Below, piece after piece: positions 27,192 through 35,293 of a stretch of 62,711 bases of DNA. The notes beneath the pieces are model-generated. The model was not told where the DNA came from, did no database searches, and was given only the letters and a program-made list of their open reading frames with translations. How positions within the stretch are numbered: position 1 is the stretch's first letter; every line of letters starts with the position of its first letter. Made by a program: the position numbers and the translations under genes. Source of the DNA: Paracoccaceae bacterium (lineage in GTDB: Bacteria > Pseudomonadota > Alphaproteobacteria > Rhodobacterales > Rhodobacteraceae); contig JAJFIC010000057.1 of assembly GCA_021775315.1 (NCBI GenBank), positions 1-62,711 of the forward strand, given 5' to 3'.

Positions 27192-27806
27192 ATGAGCAAT
27201 CCAAAGAAAATCAACACCACCACCAAACTCGCCCTCGAACTCGGGCCGATCATTTTGTTCTTTGTCGGCTATGGCCGGGTCAAAGATAAAAGTTTCGACA
27301 TTTTCGGCACGTCTTACGAAGGCTTCATCGTCGCCACAGCGCTTTTTATCCCGCTGATCCTGATTGCCACCGGCATCCTGTGGAAACTGACCGGGAAACT
27401 GTCGCGGATGCAGTTGATGACGGCGGTTCTGGTGGTTGTGTTCGGGGGCCTGGGCATCTGGTTCAACGATGACAGCTTTTTCAAAATGAAACCCACCATT
27501 CTCTATGTGATGTTTGCGGGTGTGCTGGGCTTTGGCCTTTTGCGCGGCGAAAGTTATCTGCAATATGTCATGGATGACGCGATGCCGCTGCAACCCAAAG
27601 GCTGGATGATTTTCACCCGTCGTATGGCGGCGTTTCTGGCAAGTATGGCGATTGCCAACGAGTTTGTCTGGCGCACCATGTCAACCGACGCGTGGGTCAA
27701 TTTCAAAACCTTCGGGCTGACCGGTATCATGTTTTTGTTTTTTATGACCCAGATGCGGCTGTTCAACACCTACGCCATTGAAGAAACCCCAAAAGATCAG
27801 GGTTGA
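27192..27806 (+). CDS. yciB: YciB/septation protein A family inner-membrane protein
   Basis: The 204-residue protein has five or six membrane helices and the family features LELGPIILFFVGY, MKPTILYVMFAGVLGFGLLRGESYL and WMIFTRRMAAFLASMAIANEFVWR. YciB is tied to envelope synthesis and septation in enteric bacteria. The placement after ftsY and EamA is usual for Rhodobacterales. A large palindromic repeat starts 12 bp after its stop. Confidence 0.92.
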   Translation: MSNPKKINTTTKLALELGPIILFFVGYGRVKDKSFDIFGTSYEGFIVATALFIPLILIATGILWKLTGKLSRMQLMTAVLVVVFGGLGIWFNDDSFFKMKPTILYVMFAGVLGFGLLRGESYLQYVMDDAMPLQPKGWMIFTRRMAAFLASMAIANEFVWRTMSTDAWVNFKTFGLTGIMFLFFMTQMRLFNTYAIEETPKDQG

Positions 27807-27818
27807 GGTTGCTGCCCG

Positions 27819-27866
27819 CGCGCAATCCGAAAAGTGGGATCCGGTTTTCGGAATGAATTGCGCGCC
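27819..27866. repeat. Palindromic intergenic mosaic element (RIME-like)
   Basis: GCGCGCAAT and CCGAAAA on the left pair with TTTTCGG and ATTGCGCGC on the right, with GTGGGATCCGG in the middle and one small bulge. The CCGAAAAGTGGG...CCGGTTTTCGG core is the well-known palindrome scattered through Rhizobiales genomes. It may form a cruciform or a long RNA hairpin ending the yciB transcript. The gap between yciB and the GST gene is otherwise empty. Confidence 0.75.
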
Positions 27867-27924
27867 TAACCAAATGGACAGGGCCGCTCAACTGTTTCAG
27901 GTTAAAGAAACGTGGCTCTGGTAG

Positions 27925-28635
27925 TTAACGCGCCTTCTGGCCAAACAGGTTATTTTGCGCCTCTTTGTCATTCTGCGGCGTGCCGCGCAGTTCCTTGGCG
28001 ACGGCGCGTCCGGCAACCACGGCAGGGCGGGCATAACACCGATCAAGCCAGGCTTTCATATGCGGAAACTGACTGATGTCCTGTTCCTGACCTTCCCATA
28101 GACCGGCCCACGGCCAGATCGCCATATCGGCAATGGAAAAGAAATCGCCGGCGACAAATTCCCGATCTGCCAGCCGTTGGTTCAACACACCGTAAAGGCG
28201 GTTAACCTCGTTGCGGTAACGGTCTTTGGCATAAGGTATGTCTTGCGACGGTTCCATCGCCGGGGCGTATTTTATGAAATGATGCGCTTGGCCAGCCATC
28301 GGGCCGAGGCCGCCCATCTGCCACATCAACCATTGATCAACCTCGATCCGTTCGCGTTCCGTGGTGCCACAGAACTTGCCGGTTTTGCGCGCGAGGTATT
28401 GCAGAATCGCGCCGCTTTCAAAGATAGAAATAGGTGCGCCGTCCGGCCCATCGGGGTCAACAATCGCGGGCATGCGATTGTTAGGGGCAATGGCCAAAAA
28501 ATCCGGTGCGAATTGGTCGCCCGCGCCAATATTCACCAGATTAAGGGTGTAGGGCAGGTCCATTTCCGCCAGCGCGATCGTGATTTTCCAGCCGTTGGGG
28601 GTTGGCCAGTAATAAAGGTCGATAGGCTTTTGCAT
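27925..28635 (-). CDS. Glutathione S-transferase (YfcG/YghU-like)
   Basis: The 236-residue protein has an N-terminal thioredoxin-fold domain (DLYYWPTPNGWKITIALAEMDL, then the cis-proline motif RMPAIVD at about 53-59, and FESGAILQYLARKTGKF) and a helical C-terminal domain. The PTPNGWK active-site stretch, with no catalytic Cys or Ser at the usual place, resembles the YfcG/YghU disulfide-bond reductases. It is encoded just downstream of pyc on the same strand, 65 bp away. The substrate is unknown. Confidence 0.9.
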   Translation of the reverse strand: MQKPIDLYYWPTPNGWKITIALAEMDLPYTLNLVNIGAGDQFAPDFLAIAPNNRMPAIVDPDGPDGAPISIFESGAILQYLARKTGKFCGTTERERIEVDQWLMWQMGGLGPMAGQAHHFIKYAPAMEPSQDIPYAKDRYRNEVNRLYGVLNQRLADREFVAGDFFSIADMAIWPWAGLWEGQEQDISQFPHMKAWLDRCYARPAVVAGRAVAKELRGTPQNDKEAQNNLFGQKAR

Positions 28636-28700
28636 GTCACGCTCCTGTCCGTTTGCGTCAGAATGGTGGTTTTGACGGCAAGGGCAAGGGCTTGGCTGCT

Positions 28701-31700
28701 TTATTCCAGTTCCACCAGCAGGTCCTTGGCATCAATCTGATCGCCCGGGCGCACATGCACCGCTTTGACGGTCGCGTCGCGGTCGACATGGATACCCGTT
28801 TCCATTTTCATCGCCTCAATGGTCAGCAGCATGTCGCCCGCCTTGACCTCTTGGCCTTTGGTCACGGCCACACTGGCAACAGCACCGGGCATCGGGGCGC
28901 CGATATGGTTGGCATCGCCCTCGGTCGCTTTGGCGCGTTTTGCGGTGACGGCTTTGACTTTGCGGTTCGGCACACGGATCACCCGTGGTTGGCCGTTAAG
29001 CTCAAAGAACACCTTAACCTCGCCGTCATCATTGGTCTCACCCAGCGTTTGCAGGCGGATTTCCAATGTCTTGCCGGGGTCAATTTCAGCCGAGATTTCG
29101 TCGCCAGGCTCCATGCCATAAAAGAAAATGCGCGTCGGCAGCGTGCGGACCGGGCCGTAAATTCGGTGACGTCCCATGTAGTCAAGGTAAACCTTGGGGT
29201 ACATCAGATAGCCGTTCAGGTCTTCGTCATCCATCTTAAAGCCGTCAAGTTCGGCTGAAACATGGGCGCGCACAGCTTCAATATCCTCGGGCGGCAAATG
29301 TTTACCGGGACGGTCCGTATTGGGTTTTTCGCCCTTCAGAACCTTAGCTATCAGGGCCGGTGGAAAGCCGCCGGGGGGTTGGCCCAGATTGCCGCGCAGC
29401 ATGTCGATCACACTGTCGGGAAAGGCGACCTCGATTTCGGGGTCTTCGACTTCGGCGCGGCTTAGGCCTTGGGAAACCATCATCAGTGCCATGTCGCCGA
29501 CAACTTTCGACGACGGCGTGACCTTGACGATATCGCCAAACATCGCGTTCACATCGGCATAGGTCTGCGCCACTTCGTGCCAGCGATCCTCAAGCCCCAT
29601 GGAACGTGCCTGCGCCTTAAGATTGGTGAATTGACCGCCGGGCATTTCGTGCAAGTAGACCTCGGATGCCGGGGCAGTGAGGCCGGATTCAAACGCCACA
29701 TATTGCGCGCGCGTGCCTTCCCAATAATCCGAAATAGCCCGCACCGCTTTGATGTTAATGCCGGTATCGCGCTTGGTATTGGACAGCGCCTGAACGATTG
29801 AGCCAAGGCAGGGTTGCGACGTGCCGCCCGACATGCTGTCCATCGCCGCGTCAACCGCATCAACACCGGCATCACAAGCGGCCAAAACGGTGGCTGCCGA
29901 CAGGCCGGACGTGTCATGGGTGTGGAAATGAATCGGCAGTCCGACCTCTTCTTTCAGGGCTTTGATCAACTGCGTGGCGGCTGCGGGTTTCAACAGGCCC
30001 GCCATGTCCTTGAGGCCCAGAACATGCGCCCCGGCATCGCGCAATTGCTGGCCCATTCCGACGTAATATTTCAGGTCATATTTGGCCCGGTCCGGGTCAA
30101 GAATATCGCCCGTGTAGCAAATCGCGCCCTCGCAGATTTTGCCTGTATCAATCACCGCGTCCATAGCCACGCGCATGTTTTCAACCCAGTTGAGGCTGTC
30201 AAACACCCGGAACACGTCAACCCCGGTTTCAGCGGCTTGCCGAACAAAGAATTGCACCACGTTGTCGGGATAATTGGTATAACCTACGCCATTGCTGGCG
30301 CGCAGCAGCATTTGCGTCATCACGTTCGGCATGGCCGCGCGCAGATCGCGCAGACGCTGCCATGGACATTCCTGCAAGAACCGATAGGCCACATCAAAGG
30401 TCGCCCCGCCCCAACATTCAATCGAAAACAGTTGCGGTAGGTTATGGGCGTAAGCCTCAGCGACATTGATCATGTCGATTGAGCGCATGCGCGTTGCCAG
30501 CAGCGATTGATGGCCGTCGCGCATCGAGGTGTCGGTAATCAGCACCTGTTTTTGCGCCGCCATCCAATCGGCCACACCCTGTGCGCCCTTTTCCGCAAGC
30601 AGATTGCGGGTGCCTTGTGCCGGTGTATCAACCAGATTGGCGGGAACTTTGGGCTGGTGCAATGTGGCGGCAGGTTTGGCGCGACCTTCGGTTTCAGGGT
30701 GACCGTTGACCGTGATGTCCGCGATATAGGTCAGGATTTTGGTGGCCCGGTCGCGGCGTTTGCGAAAGACGAACAGGTCGGGCGTGTCGTCGATAAAGGT
30801 GGTGGTGTATTTGTTATCAAGGAACGTCGGATGTTTCAGCAGGTTTTCCACAAACGCAATATTGGTGCTGACGCCGCGAATACGGAATTCCCGCAAGGCG
30901 CGATCCATGCGGGCGATAGCCTCGACCGGGGTGGGGGCCCAAGCGGTGACCTTTTCCAGCAAGCTGTCGTAATACCGCGTGATAACCGCACCGGAATAGG
31001 CCGTGCCGCCGTCCAGACGAATGCCCATACCGGTCGCGCCGCGATAGGCGGTGATGCGGCCATAATCCGGGATAAAGCTGTTTTGCGGATCTTCCGTGGT
31101 CACCCGGCATTGCAGCGCATGGCCGTGCAGCTGCACATCAGACTGCGACGCGGCGCCGGTTGCTTCGGCCAGTGTTGCGCCTTCGGTGATCTTGATCTGG
31201 GCCCGCACAATGTCGATGCCCGTGACCTCTTCTGTAACAGTGTGTTCAACCTGAACGCGGGGGTTTACTTCGATGAAATAAAACTTGCCACTGTCCATAT
31301 CCATCAGGAATTCAACGGTGCCTGCACATTGATAGCCAACATGGGCGCATATTTTGCGGCCAAGGGCACAGATTTCGGTGCGCTGCTCGTCGCTTAGATA
31401 AGGCGCCGGGGCGCGTTCCACGACCTTTTGATTGCGCCGCTGGACGGAACAATCGCGTTCCCACAGGTGATACATTTCGCCATGTGTGTCGCCTAGGATC
31501 TGAACCTCGACATGGCGCGCGCGGGTGATCATCTTTTCCAGATAGCCTTCGCCATTACCAAAGGCGGCTTCGGCCTCGCGCCGGCCTTCCAGCACTTTTT
31601 CCTCAACCTCGTTTTCGCCAAATATTGGCCGCATACCGCGCCCGCCACCGCCCCAGCTGGCCTTGAGCATCAGCGGATAGCCGACCTTGGCCGCCTCGCT

Positions 31701-32144
31701 GCGGATCGTATCCATGTCGTCGCCCAGAACTTCGGTCGCGGGAATGACCGGCACACCTGCGGCTATCGCCACCTTGCGGGCCGAGGCCTTATCGCCAAGG
31801 GCGCGCATGGTTTCAGCCTTGGGACCGATAAAGGCGATCCCGGCAGCCGTGCAGGCGTCAACAAAATCGGGATTTTCCGACAAGAGGCCATATCCGGGAT
31901 GGATCGCGTCGGCGCCTGACATTTTGGCCACCCGGATGATTTCCGGAATGCTAAGATATGCCGCCACCGGGCCCAGACCCGCGCCAATCTTATAAGCCTC
32001 GTCTGCCTTGAAACGGTGCAGGCCCAACTTATCCTCTTCGGCGTACACAGCGACCGTGCGTTTGCCCATTTCATTGGCGGCACGCATGACGCGGATGGCG
32101 ATCTCGCCACGGTTGGCGATCAGGATTTTGTTGAACTTAGCCAA
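28701..32144 (-). CDS. pyc: Pyruvate carboxylase (single-chain, biotin-dependent)
   Basis: This enzyme makes oxaloacetate from pyruvate, bicarbonate and ATP. The 1147-residue chain starts at TTG 32144 with GGGGA eight bases upstream. Domains in order: biotin carboxylase (about 1-455; FNKILIANRGEIAIRVMRAA, then SWGGGGRGMRPI ATP-grasp loop and FIEVNPRVQVEHTV), carboxyltransferase (about 530-820; TDTSMRDGHQSLLATRMRS), allosteric/PT domain, and biotin carboxyl carrier (EAMKMET with biotinylated Lys1113). All are in one frame without interruption. It supplies anaplerotic carbon to the TCA cycle. Confidence 0.98.
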   Translation of the reverse strand: MAKFNKILIANRGEIAIRVMRAANEMGKRTVAVYAEEDKLGLHRFKADEAYKIGAGLGPVAAYLSIPEIIRVAKMSGADAIHPGYGLLSENPDFVDACTAAGIAFIGPKAETMRALGDKASARKVAIAAGVPVIPATEVLGDDMDTIRSEAAKVGYPLMLKASWGGGGRGMRPIFGENEVEEKVLEGRREAEAAFGNGEGYLEKMITRARHVEVQILGDTHGEMYHLWERDCSVQRRNQKVVERAPAPYLSDEQRTEICALGRKICAHVGYQCAGTVEFLMDMDSGKFYFIEVNPRVQVEHTVTEEVTGIDIVRAQIKITEGATLAEATGAASQSDVQLHGHALQCRVTTEDPQNSFIPDYGRITAYRGATGMGIRLDGGTAYSGAVITRYYDSLLEKVTAWAPTPVEAIARMDRALREFRIRGVSTNIAFVENLLKHPTFLDNKYTTTFIDDTPDLFVFRKRRDRATKILTYIADITVNGHPETEGRAKPAATLHQPKVPANLVDTPAQGTRNLLAEKGAQGVADWMAAQKQVLITDTSMRDGHQSLLATRMRSIDMINVAEAYAHNLPQLFSIECWGGATFDVAYRFLQECPWQRLRDLRAAMPNVMTQMLLRASNGVGYTNYPDNVVQFFVRQAAETGVDVFRVFDSLNWVENMRVAMDAVIDTGKICEGAICYTGDILDPDRAKYDLKYYVGMGQQLRDAGAHVLGLKDMAGLLKPAAATQLIKALKEEVGLPIHFHTHDTSGLSAATVLAACDAGVDAVDAAMDSMSGGTSQPCLGSIVQALSNTKRDTGINIKAVRAISDYWEGTRAQYVAFESGLTAPASEVYLHEMPGGQFTNLKAQARSMGLEDRWHEVAQTYADVNAMFGDIVKVTPSSKVVGDMALMMVSQGLSRAEVEDPEIEVAFPDSVIDMLRGNLGQPPGGFPPALIAKVLKGEKPNTDRPGKHLPPEDIEAVRAHVSAELDGFKMDDEDLNGYLMYPKVYLDYMGRHRIYGPVRTLPTRIFFYGMEPGDEISAEIDPGKTLEIRLQTLGETNDDGEVKVFFELNGQPRVIRVPNRKVKAVTAKRAKATEGDANHIGAPMPGAVASVAVTKGQEVKAGDMLLTIEAMKMETGIHVDRDATVKAVHVRPGDQIDAKDLLVELE

Positions 32145-32357
32145 GAGATTTTTCCCCGTTTCAGGTTTTTCAGGTCAGCTTGCGCCATGTATAAGGATGC
32201 TGCGTCGCAGCGGGCAAGGGTAAAACCGACCAATTGTATCGAATTGTAACATTTGGACGCTGTGACAAAGGTTGCGCAGTGGGGGATGCGGCCAAGGGTA
32301 AGGGGACTGCGACGCTGACGCCGGGTTTTTGAGTATTTGTGGAACAATGATGCAAAA

Positions 32358-32372
32358 GAACATTTTGCGAAC
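32358..32372 (+). promoter_or_regulatory. LexA-type SOS box upstream of uvrD
   Basis: GAAC-ATTTTGC-GAAC is a perfect inverse of GTTC-N7-GTTC and ends 40 bp before the uvrD ATG, a typical operator position. It suggests SOS induction of the helicase. The 268-bp pyc-uvrD gap holds no gene. Confidence 0.65.
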
Positions 32373-32412
32373 ATGCTTTCATTTTCCGTGCGCGAGGGCT
32401 AAATTGTAGGCC

Positions 32413-34782
32413 ATGAGCAGTTTTGATGAATCGGACGCCTTTGAAGGCGCAGCACTTTCCTTGTCGCAACGCGCCATGGCAGCGCGATCCAGTCCCTATC
32501 TTGATGACCTGAACCCCGCACAACGCGAGGCGGTTGAGGCGTTGGATGGCCCTGTTTTGATGCTGGCGGGGGCAGGAACCGGCAAGACCAAAGCGTTGAC
32601 CACGCGCATCGCCCATCTTCTGACCACAGGACGCGCCCGCCCGAACGAGATTTTGGCGGTGACTTTCACCAACAAAGCCGCGCGCGAGATGAAGAACCGG
32701 GTCGGGCGTCTGCTGGGCGAGACGGTGGAAGGCATGCCGTGGATGGGCACGTTCCATTCGATCTGTGTCAAGATTTTGCGTCGCCACGCCGAATTGGTGG
32801 GGTTAAAGTCGAATTTCACCATTCTGGACACGGATGATCAGATCAGGTTGCTGAAACAACTGATCCGGGCGGAAAACATTGACGATAAACGCTGGCCAGC
32901 GCGGATGTTGGCGCATTTGATTGACAACTGGAAAAACCGCGCCTGGACCCCTGCCAATGTGCCAGCCTCTGACGTGGCCGCTTATAACAATCGCGGCACA
33001 GAGATTTATGAGCAATATCAGGAACGCCTGAAGACCCTGAACGCGGTCGATTTTGGCGACCTGTTGCTGCATGTGGTGACGATCTTTCAGACCCATCCCG
33101 ATGTTTTGTGCAAATATCAGGACTGGTTTCGCTTTATTCTGGTCGATGAATACCAAGACACCAACGTGGCGCAATATATGTGGCTGCGGCTGTTGGCGGC
33201 CAGTCACAAGAATATCTGCTGTGTTGGCGATGATGATCAATCGATTTATGGTTGGCGCGGGGCGGAAGTTGGCAACATCCTGCGGTTTGAAACGGACTTT
33301 CCCGGTGCTGTGACTGTCCGGCTGGAGCAAAATTACCGCTCGACCCACCATATTTTGGCAGCGGCGTCAGGCGTGATTTCCGGCAACGAGGATCGTTTGG
33401 GCAAGACGCTGTGGACGGACAAGACTGACGGCGAAAAGCTGCGGCTGATTGGCCATTGGGATGGCGAGGAAGAAGCGCGTTGGATTGGCGAAGAGATTGA
33501 GGGCCTGCAACGCGGCGCGCGCGGGCTTGATCCGGTTTCACCGGATGACATGGCGATTCTGGTGCGGGCCAGCCACCAGATGCGGGCGTTTGAAGATCGG
33601 TTTCTGACCATTGGTTTGCCGTATCGGGTTATCGGCGGGCCCCGGTTTTATGAGCGTTTGGAAATACGCGATGCGATGGCGTATTTCCGGGTCACGGTCA
33701 GCCCCGATGATGATCTGGCGTTTGAGCGGATTGTGAACACACCGAAGCGCGGCCTTGGCGACAAGGCGATGCAACAAATTACCCACGCGGCCCGCGCCAA
33801 TGGTGTGTCACTGCTCGAAGGGCTGCGGATATCGCTTGAGGACGGATCACTTGGCGCGCGATATCGCAAGAATGCCGGGCTGTTGATGGCCGGGTTTGAT
33901 CGCTGGGCACTGGTGGCGCGACAGGGTGGCAACCATCTGGAACTGGCCGAAATGATTTTGGAGGAAAGCGGGTATACCGATCACTGGAAGGCGGAAAAAA
34001 CGCCCGAGGCGCCCGGTCGGCTGGAAAACCTGAAAGAATTGGTTAAAGCGCTTGAGCAGTTTGAAAACCTGCAAGGGTTTTTGGAACATGTGTCGCTGAT
34101 CATGGAAAACGAACAGGAAGATGCGGCCGAAAAAGTGTCGATAATGACCCTGCACGCGGCCAAAGGCCTGGAATTTCCCGCCGTGTTTCTGCCGGGTTGG
34201 GAGGATGGTTTGTTCCCGTCACAACGCTCGATGGATGAAACCGGACTGAAAGGTTTGGAAGAGGAACGCAGGCTGGCCTATGTCGGCATCACGCGGGCGG
34301 AAGAGCTGTGCACCATTTCATTTGCCGCTAATCGCCGGATTTTCGGCCAATGGCAATCGGCGTTGCCGTCGCGGTTCGTCGATGAATTACCAGCAGAACA
34401 TGTCGAGGTGCTGACCCCACCAGGTCTTTATGGCGGCGGGTTTGGGGCCGCTGCGACGCCGGGGACGGACGGGGTGGTTCGCGGATCTGGGCTGGAAGAA
34501 CGCGCAACGAAGGCCGATGTTTACAACTCGCCGGGTTGGAAACGCATGCAGGCCCGCAGCGGCCAGCGTGGTATGAGCCAGCCGCGCGAGGCCCGCAATG
34601 TGGTGATCGACCTTGAAGCCGTGTCAAGTTTTGGGCTGGGGGATCGGGTGTTTCATCAGAAATTCGGCTACGGCGCCATTGTCGGTATTGAAGGCGATAA
34701 ATTGTCAGTGGCGTTTGAAAAAGCAGGCGAGAAAAAGGTCGTGGCAAGTTATGTTTCGACCTCGGACGACGTGCCGTTCTAA
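32413..34782 (+). CDS. uvrD: UvrD/PcrA-type DNA helicase
   Basis: This superfamily 1A 3'-5' helicase acts in nucleotide excision repair, mismatch repair and removal of RecA filaments. The 789-residue protein has the Q motif LNPAQREAV, Walker A AGAGTGKT (52-59), DEYQDTN (motif II, about 245), GDDDQSIYGWRGAE (motif III), the YRSTHHIL region, and MTLHAAKGLEFPAVFLPGWEDGLFPSQRS-type motif V with VGITRAEE (motif VI). A Tudor-like end (VFHQKFGYGAIVGIEGDKL) is typical of PcrA/UvrD and RNA polymerase binding. Confidence 0.96.
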   Translation: MSSFDESDAFEGAALSLSQRAMAARSSPYLDDLNPAQREAVEALDGPVLMLAGAGTGKTKALTTRIAHLLTTGRARPNEILAVTFTNKAAREMKNRVGRLLGETVEGMPWMGTFHSICVKILRRHAELVGLKSNFTILDTDDQIRLLKQLIRAENIDDKRWPARMLAHLIDNWKNRAWTPANVPASDVAAYNNRGTEIYEQYQERLKTLNAVDFGDLLLHVVTIFQTHPDVLCKYQDWFRFILVDEYQDTNVAQYMWLRLLAASHKNICCVGDDDQSIYGWRGAEVGNILRFETDFPGAVTVRLEQNYRSTHHILAAASGVISGNEDRLGKTLWTDKTDGEKLRLIGHWDGEEEARWIGEEIEGLQRGARGLDPVSPDDMAILVRASHQMRAFEDRFLTIGLPYRVIGGPRFYERLEIRDAMAYFRVTVSPDDDLAFERIVNTPKRGLGDKAMQQITHAARANGVSLLEGLRISLEDGSLGARYRKNAGLLMAGFDRWALVARQGGNHLELAEMILEESGYTDHWKAEKTPEAPGRLENLKELVKALEQFENLQGFLEHVSLIMENEQEDAAEKVSIMTLHAAKGLEFPAVFLPGWEDGLFPSQRSMDETGLKGLEEERRLAYVGITRAEELCTISFAANRRIFGQWQSALPSRFVDELPAEHVEVLTPPGLYGGGFGAAATPGTDGVVRGSGLEERATKADVYNSPGWKRMQARSGQRGMSQPREARNVVIDLEAVSSFGLGDRVFHQKFGYGAIVGIEGDKLSVAFEKAGEKKVVASYVSTSDDVPF

Positions 34783-34830
34783 CGTGCCGTTTGGTGCGCC
34801 CACTCGACAGGCTTGCAATCCAAAAACAAA

Positions 34831-34867
34831 AAAACGGCAGCGCGAGGGAGGGTCGCGCTGCCGTTTT
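34831..34867. terminator. Strong bidirectional terminator between uvrD and DUF1127/sRNA locus
   Basis: An 11-bp perfect GC-rich stem around a GGGAGGG/CCCTCCC loop is flanked by A-runs on the left and a T-run on the right. It can end both the uvrD transcript (plus strand, TTTTT) and the DUF1127-sRNA transcript (minus strand, TTTTTTTGTTTTTG). It is also the last hairpin of the sRNA array. Confidence 0.9.
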
Positions 34868-34913
34868 TGGTGCAGGACACCGGAGGGAGGGCCGGGGTCC
34901 GACAGGGAGGTCG
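34831..34913 (-). ncRNA. CcsR/cuckoo-type small RNA array: three hairpins with C-rich CUCCC loops
   Basis: On the minus strand, 20 bp after the DUF1127 stop, three hairpins follow one another: CGAC-CTCCCT-GTCG (34913-34900), a GGAC/CCGG stem with loop CCCTCCCT (34900-34875), and an 11-bp stem CGGCAGCGCGA with loop CCCTCCC (34865-34833). Every loop exposes a CUCCC anti-Shine-Dalgarno motif. In Rhodobacter sphaeroides the CcsR RNAs with CCUCCUCCC loops are co-transcribed with a DUF1127 gene (ccaF1). The loops here are a variant of that motif and were not matched by a covariance model, so membership is inferred from architecture. Confidence 0.75.
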
Positions 34914-34932
34914 TTTGGTTTAGACGTTTGGA

Positions 34933-35154
34933 TTAATCGGTCAGACCGATCGCCGCGTCATGCGAGACCCGGTTGATTTGCGAACGAGTCAGGCCAAGAT
35001 CAGCCAGCATTGCATCGCTGAGGGATGACAGTTCACGCCGGGTTTCAAGATATGCCCGACGACGCGCTGTTGCCTGAACAAAGCTGTGCAATATGCGCAG
35101 GATTGCCTGATAGGCAGAACCGTTGGTCGGGTTGGATGTGATTGCAAAAGCCAT
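34933..35154 (-). CDS. DUF1127 small protein (CcaF1-like)
   Basis: The 73-residue protein has an N-terminal amphipathic helix region and the DUF1127 core with ARRRAYLETRRELSSLSDAML followed by ADLGLTRSQINR. Small arginine-rich DUF1127 proteins bind RNA; CcaF1 of Rhodobacter sphaeroides affects maturation of CcsR and other small RNAs and RNA turnover. The adjacent array of CUCCC-loop hairpins strongly supports the same role here. The length is about the same as CcaF1. Regulation by heat-shock or stress sigma factors is known for the Rhodobacter locus but I cannot assign a promoter here with confidence. Confidence 0.85.
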   Translation of the reverse strand: MAFAITSNPTNGSAYQAILRILHSFVQATARRRAYLETRRELSSLSDAMLADLGLTRSQINRVSHDAAIGLTD

Positions 35155-35224
35155 GGCTGAATTCCGATTATCTGGTGTACGTTTCTAAAGCCTATCTAGG
35201 CCTTTTAAACGGCAGGACAATCCG

Positions 35225-35240
35225 GGATTTGATCAAATCC
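35225..35240. promoter_or_regulatory. Perfect 16-bp palindrome upstream of DUF1127 gene
   Basis: GGATTTGATCAAATCC is its own reverse complement. It lies 71 bp upstream of the DUF1127 start and 54 bp after the tupA stop. It could be an operator for the DUF1127-sRNA unit. It resembles an FNR half-site pair but lacks the 4-base spacer, so it is not an FNR box. Confidence 0.45.
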
Positions 35241-35293
35241 GATATGCGCTTTTTGCATGGCTTGCGGGCTTGGCCGGGCTTTGAGCGCTGGCC

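Noticed and set aside
28653-31919. Multiple plus-strand frames of 200-300 codons opposite pyc
   Set aside because: They are shadows of a GC-rich conserved gene with continuous biotin carboxylase and carboxyltransferase motifs on the minus strand.
35225-35240. FNR box reading of the palindrome upstream of DUF1127
   Set aside because: The halves TTGAT and ATCAA overlap rather than being separated by four bases.
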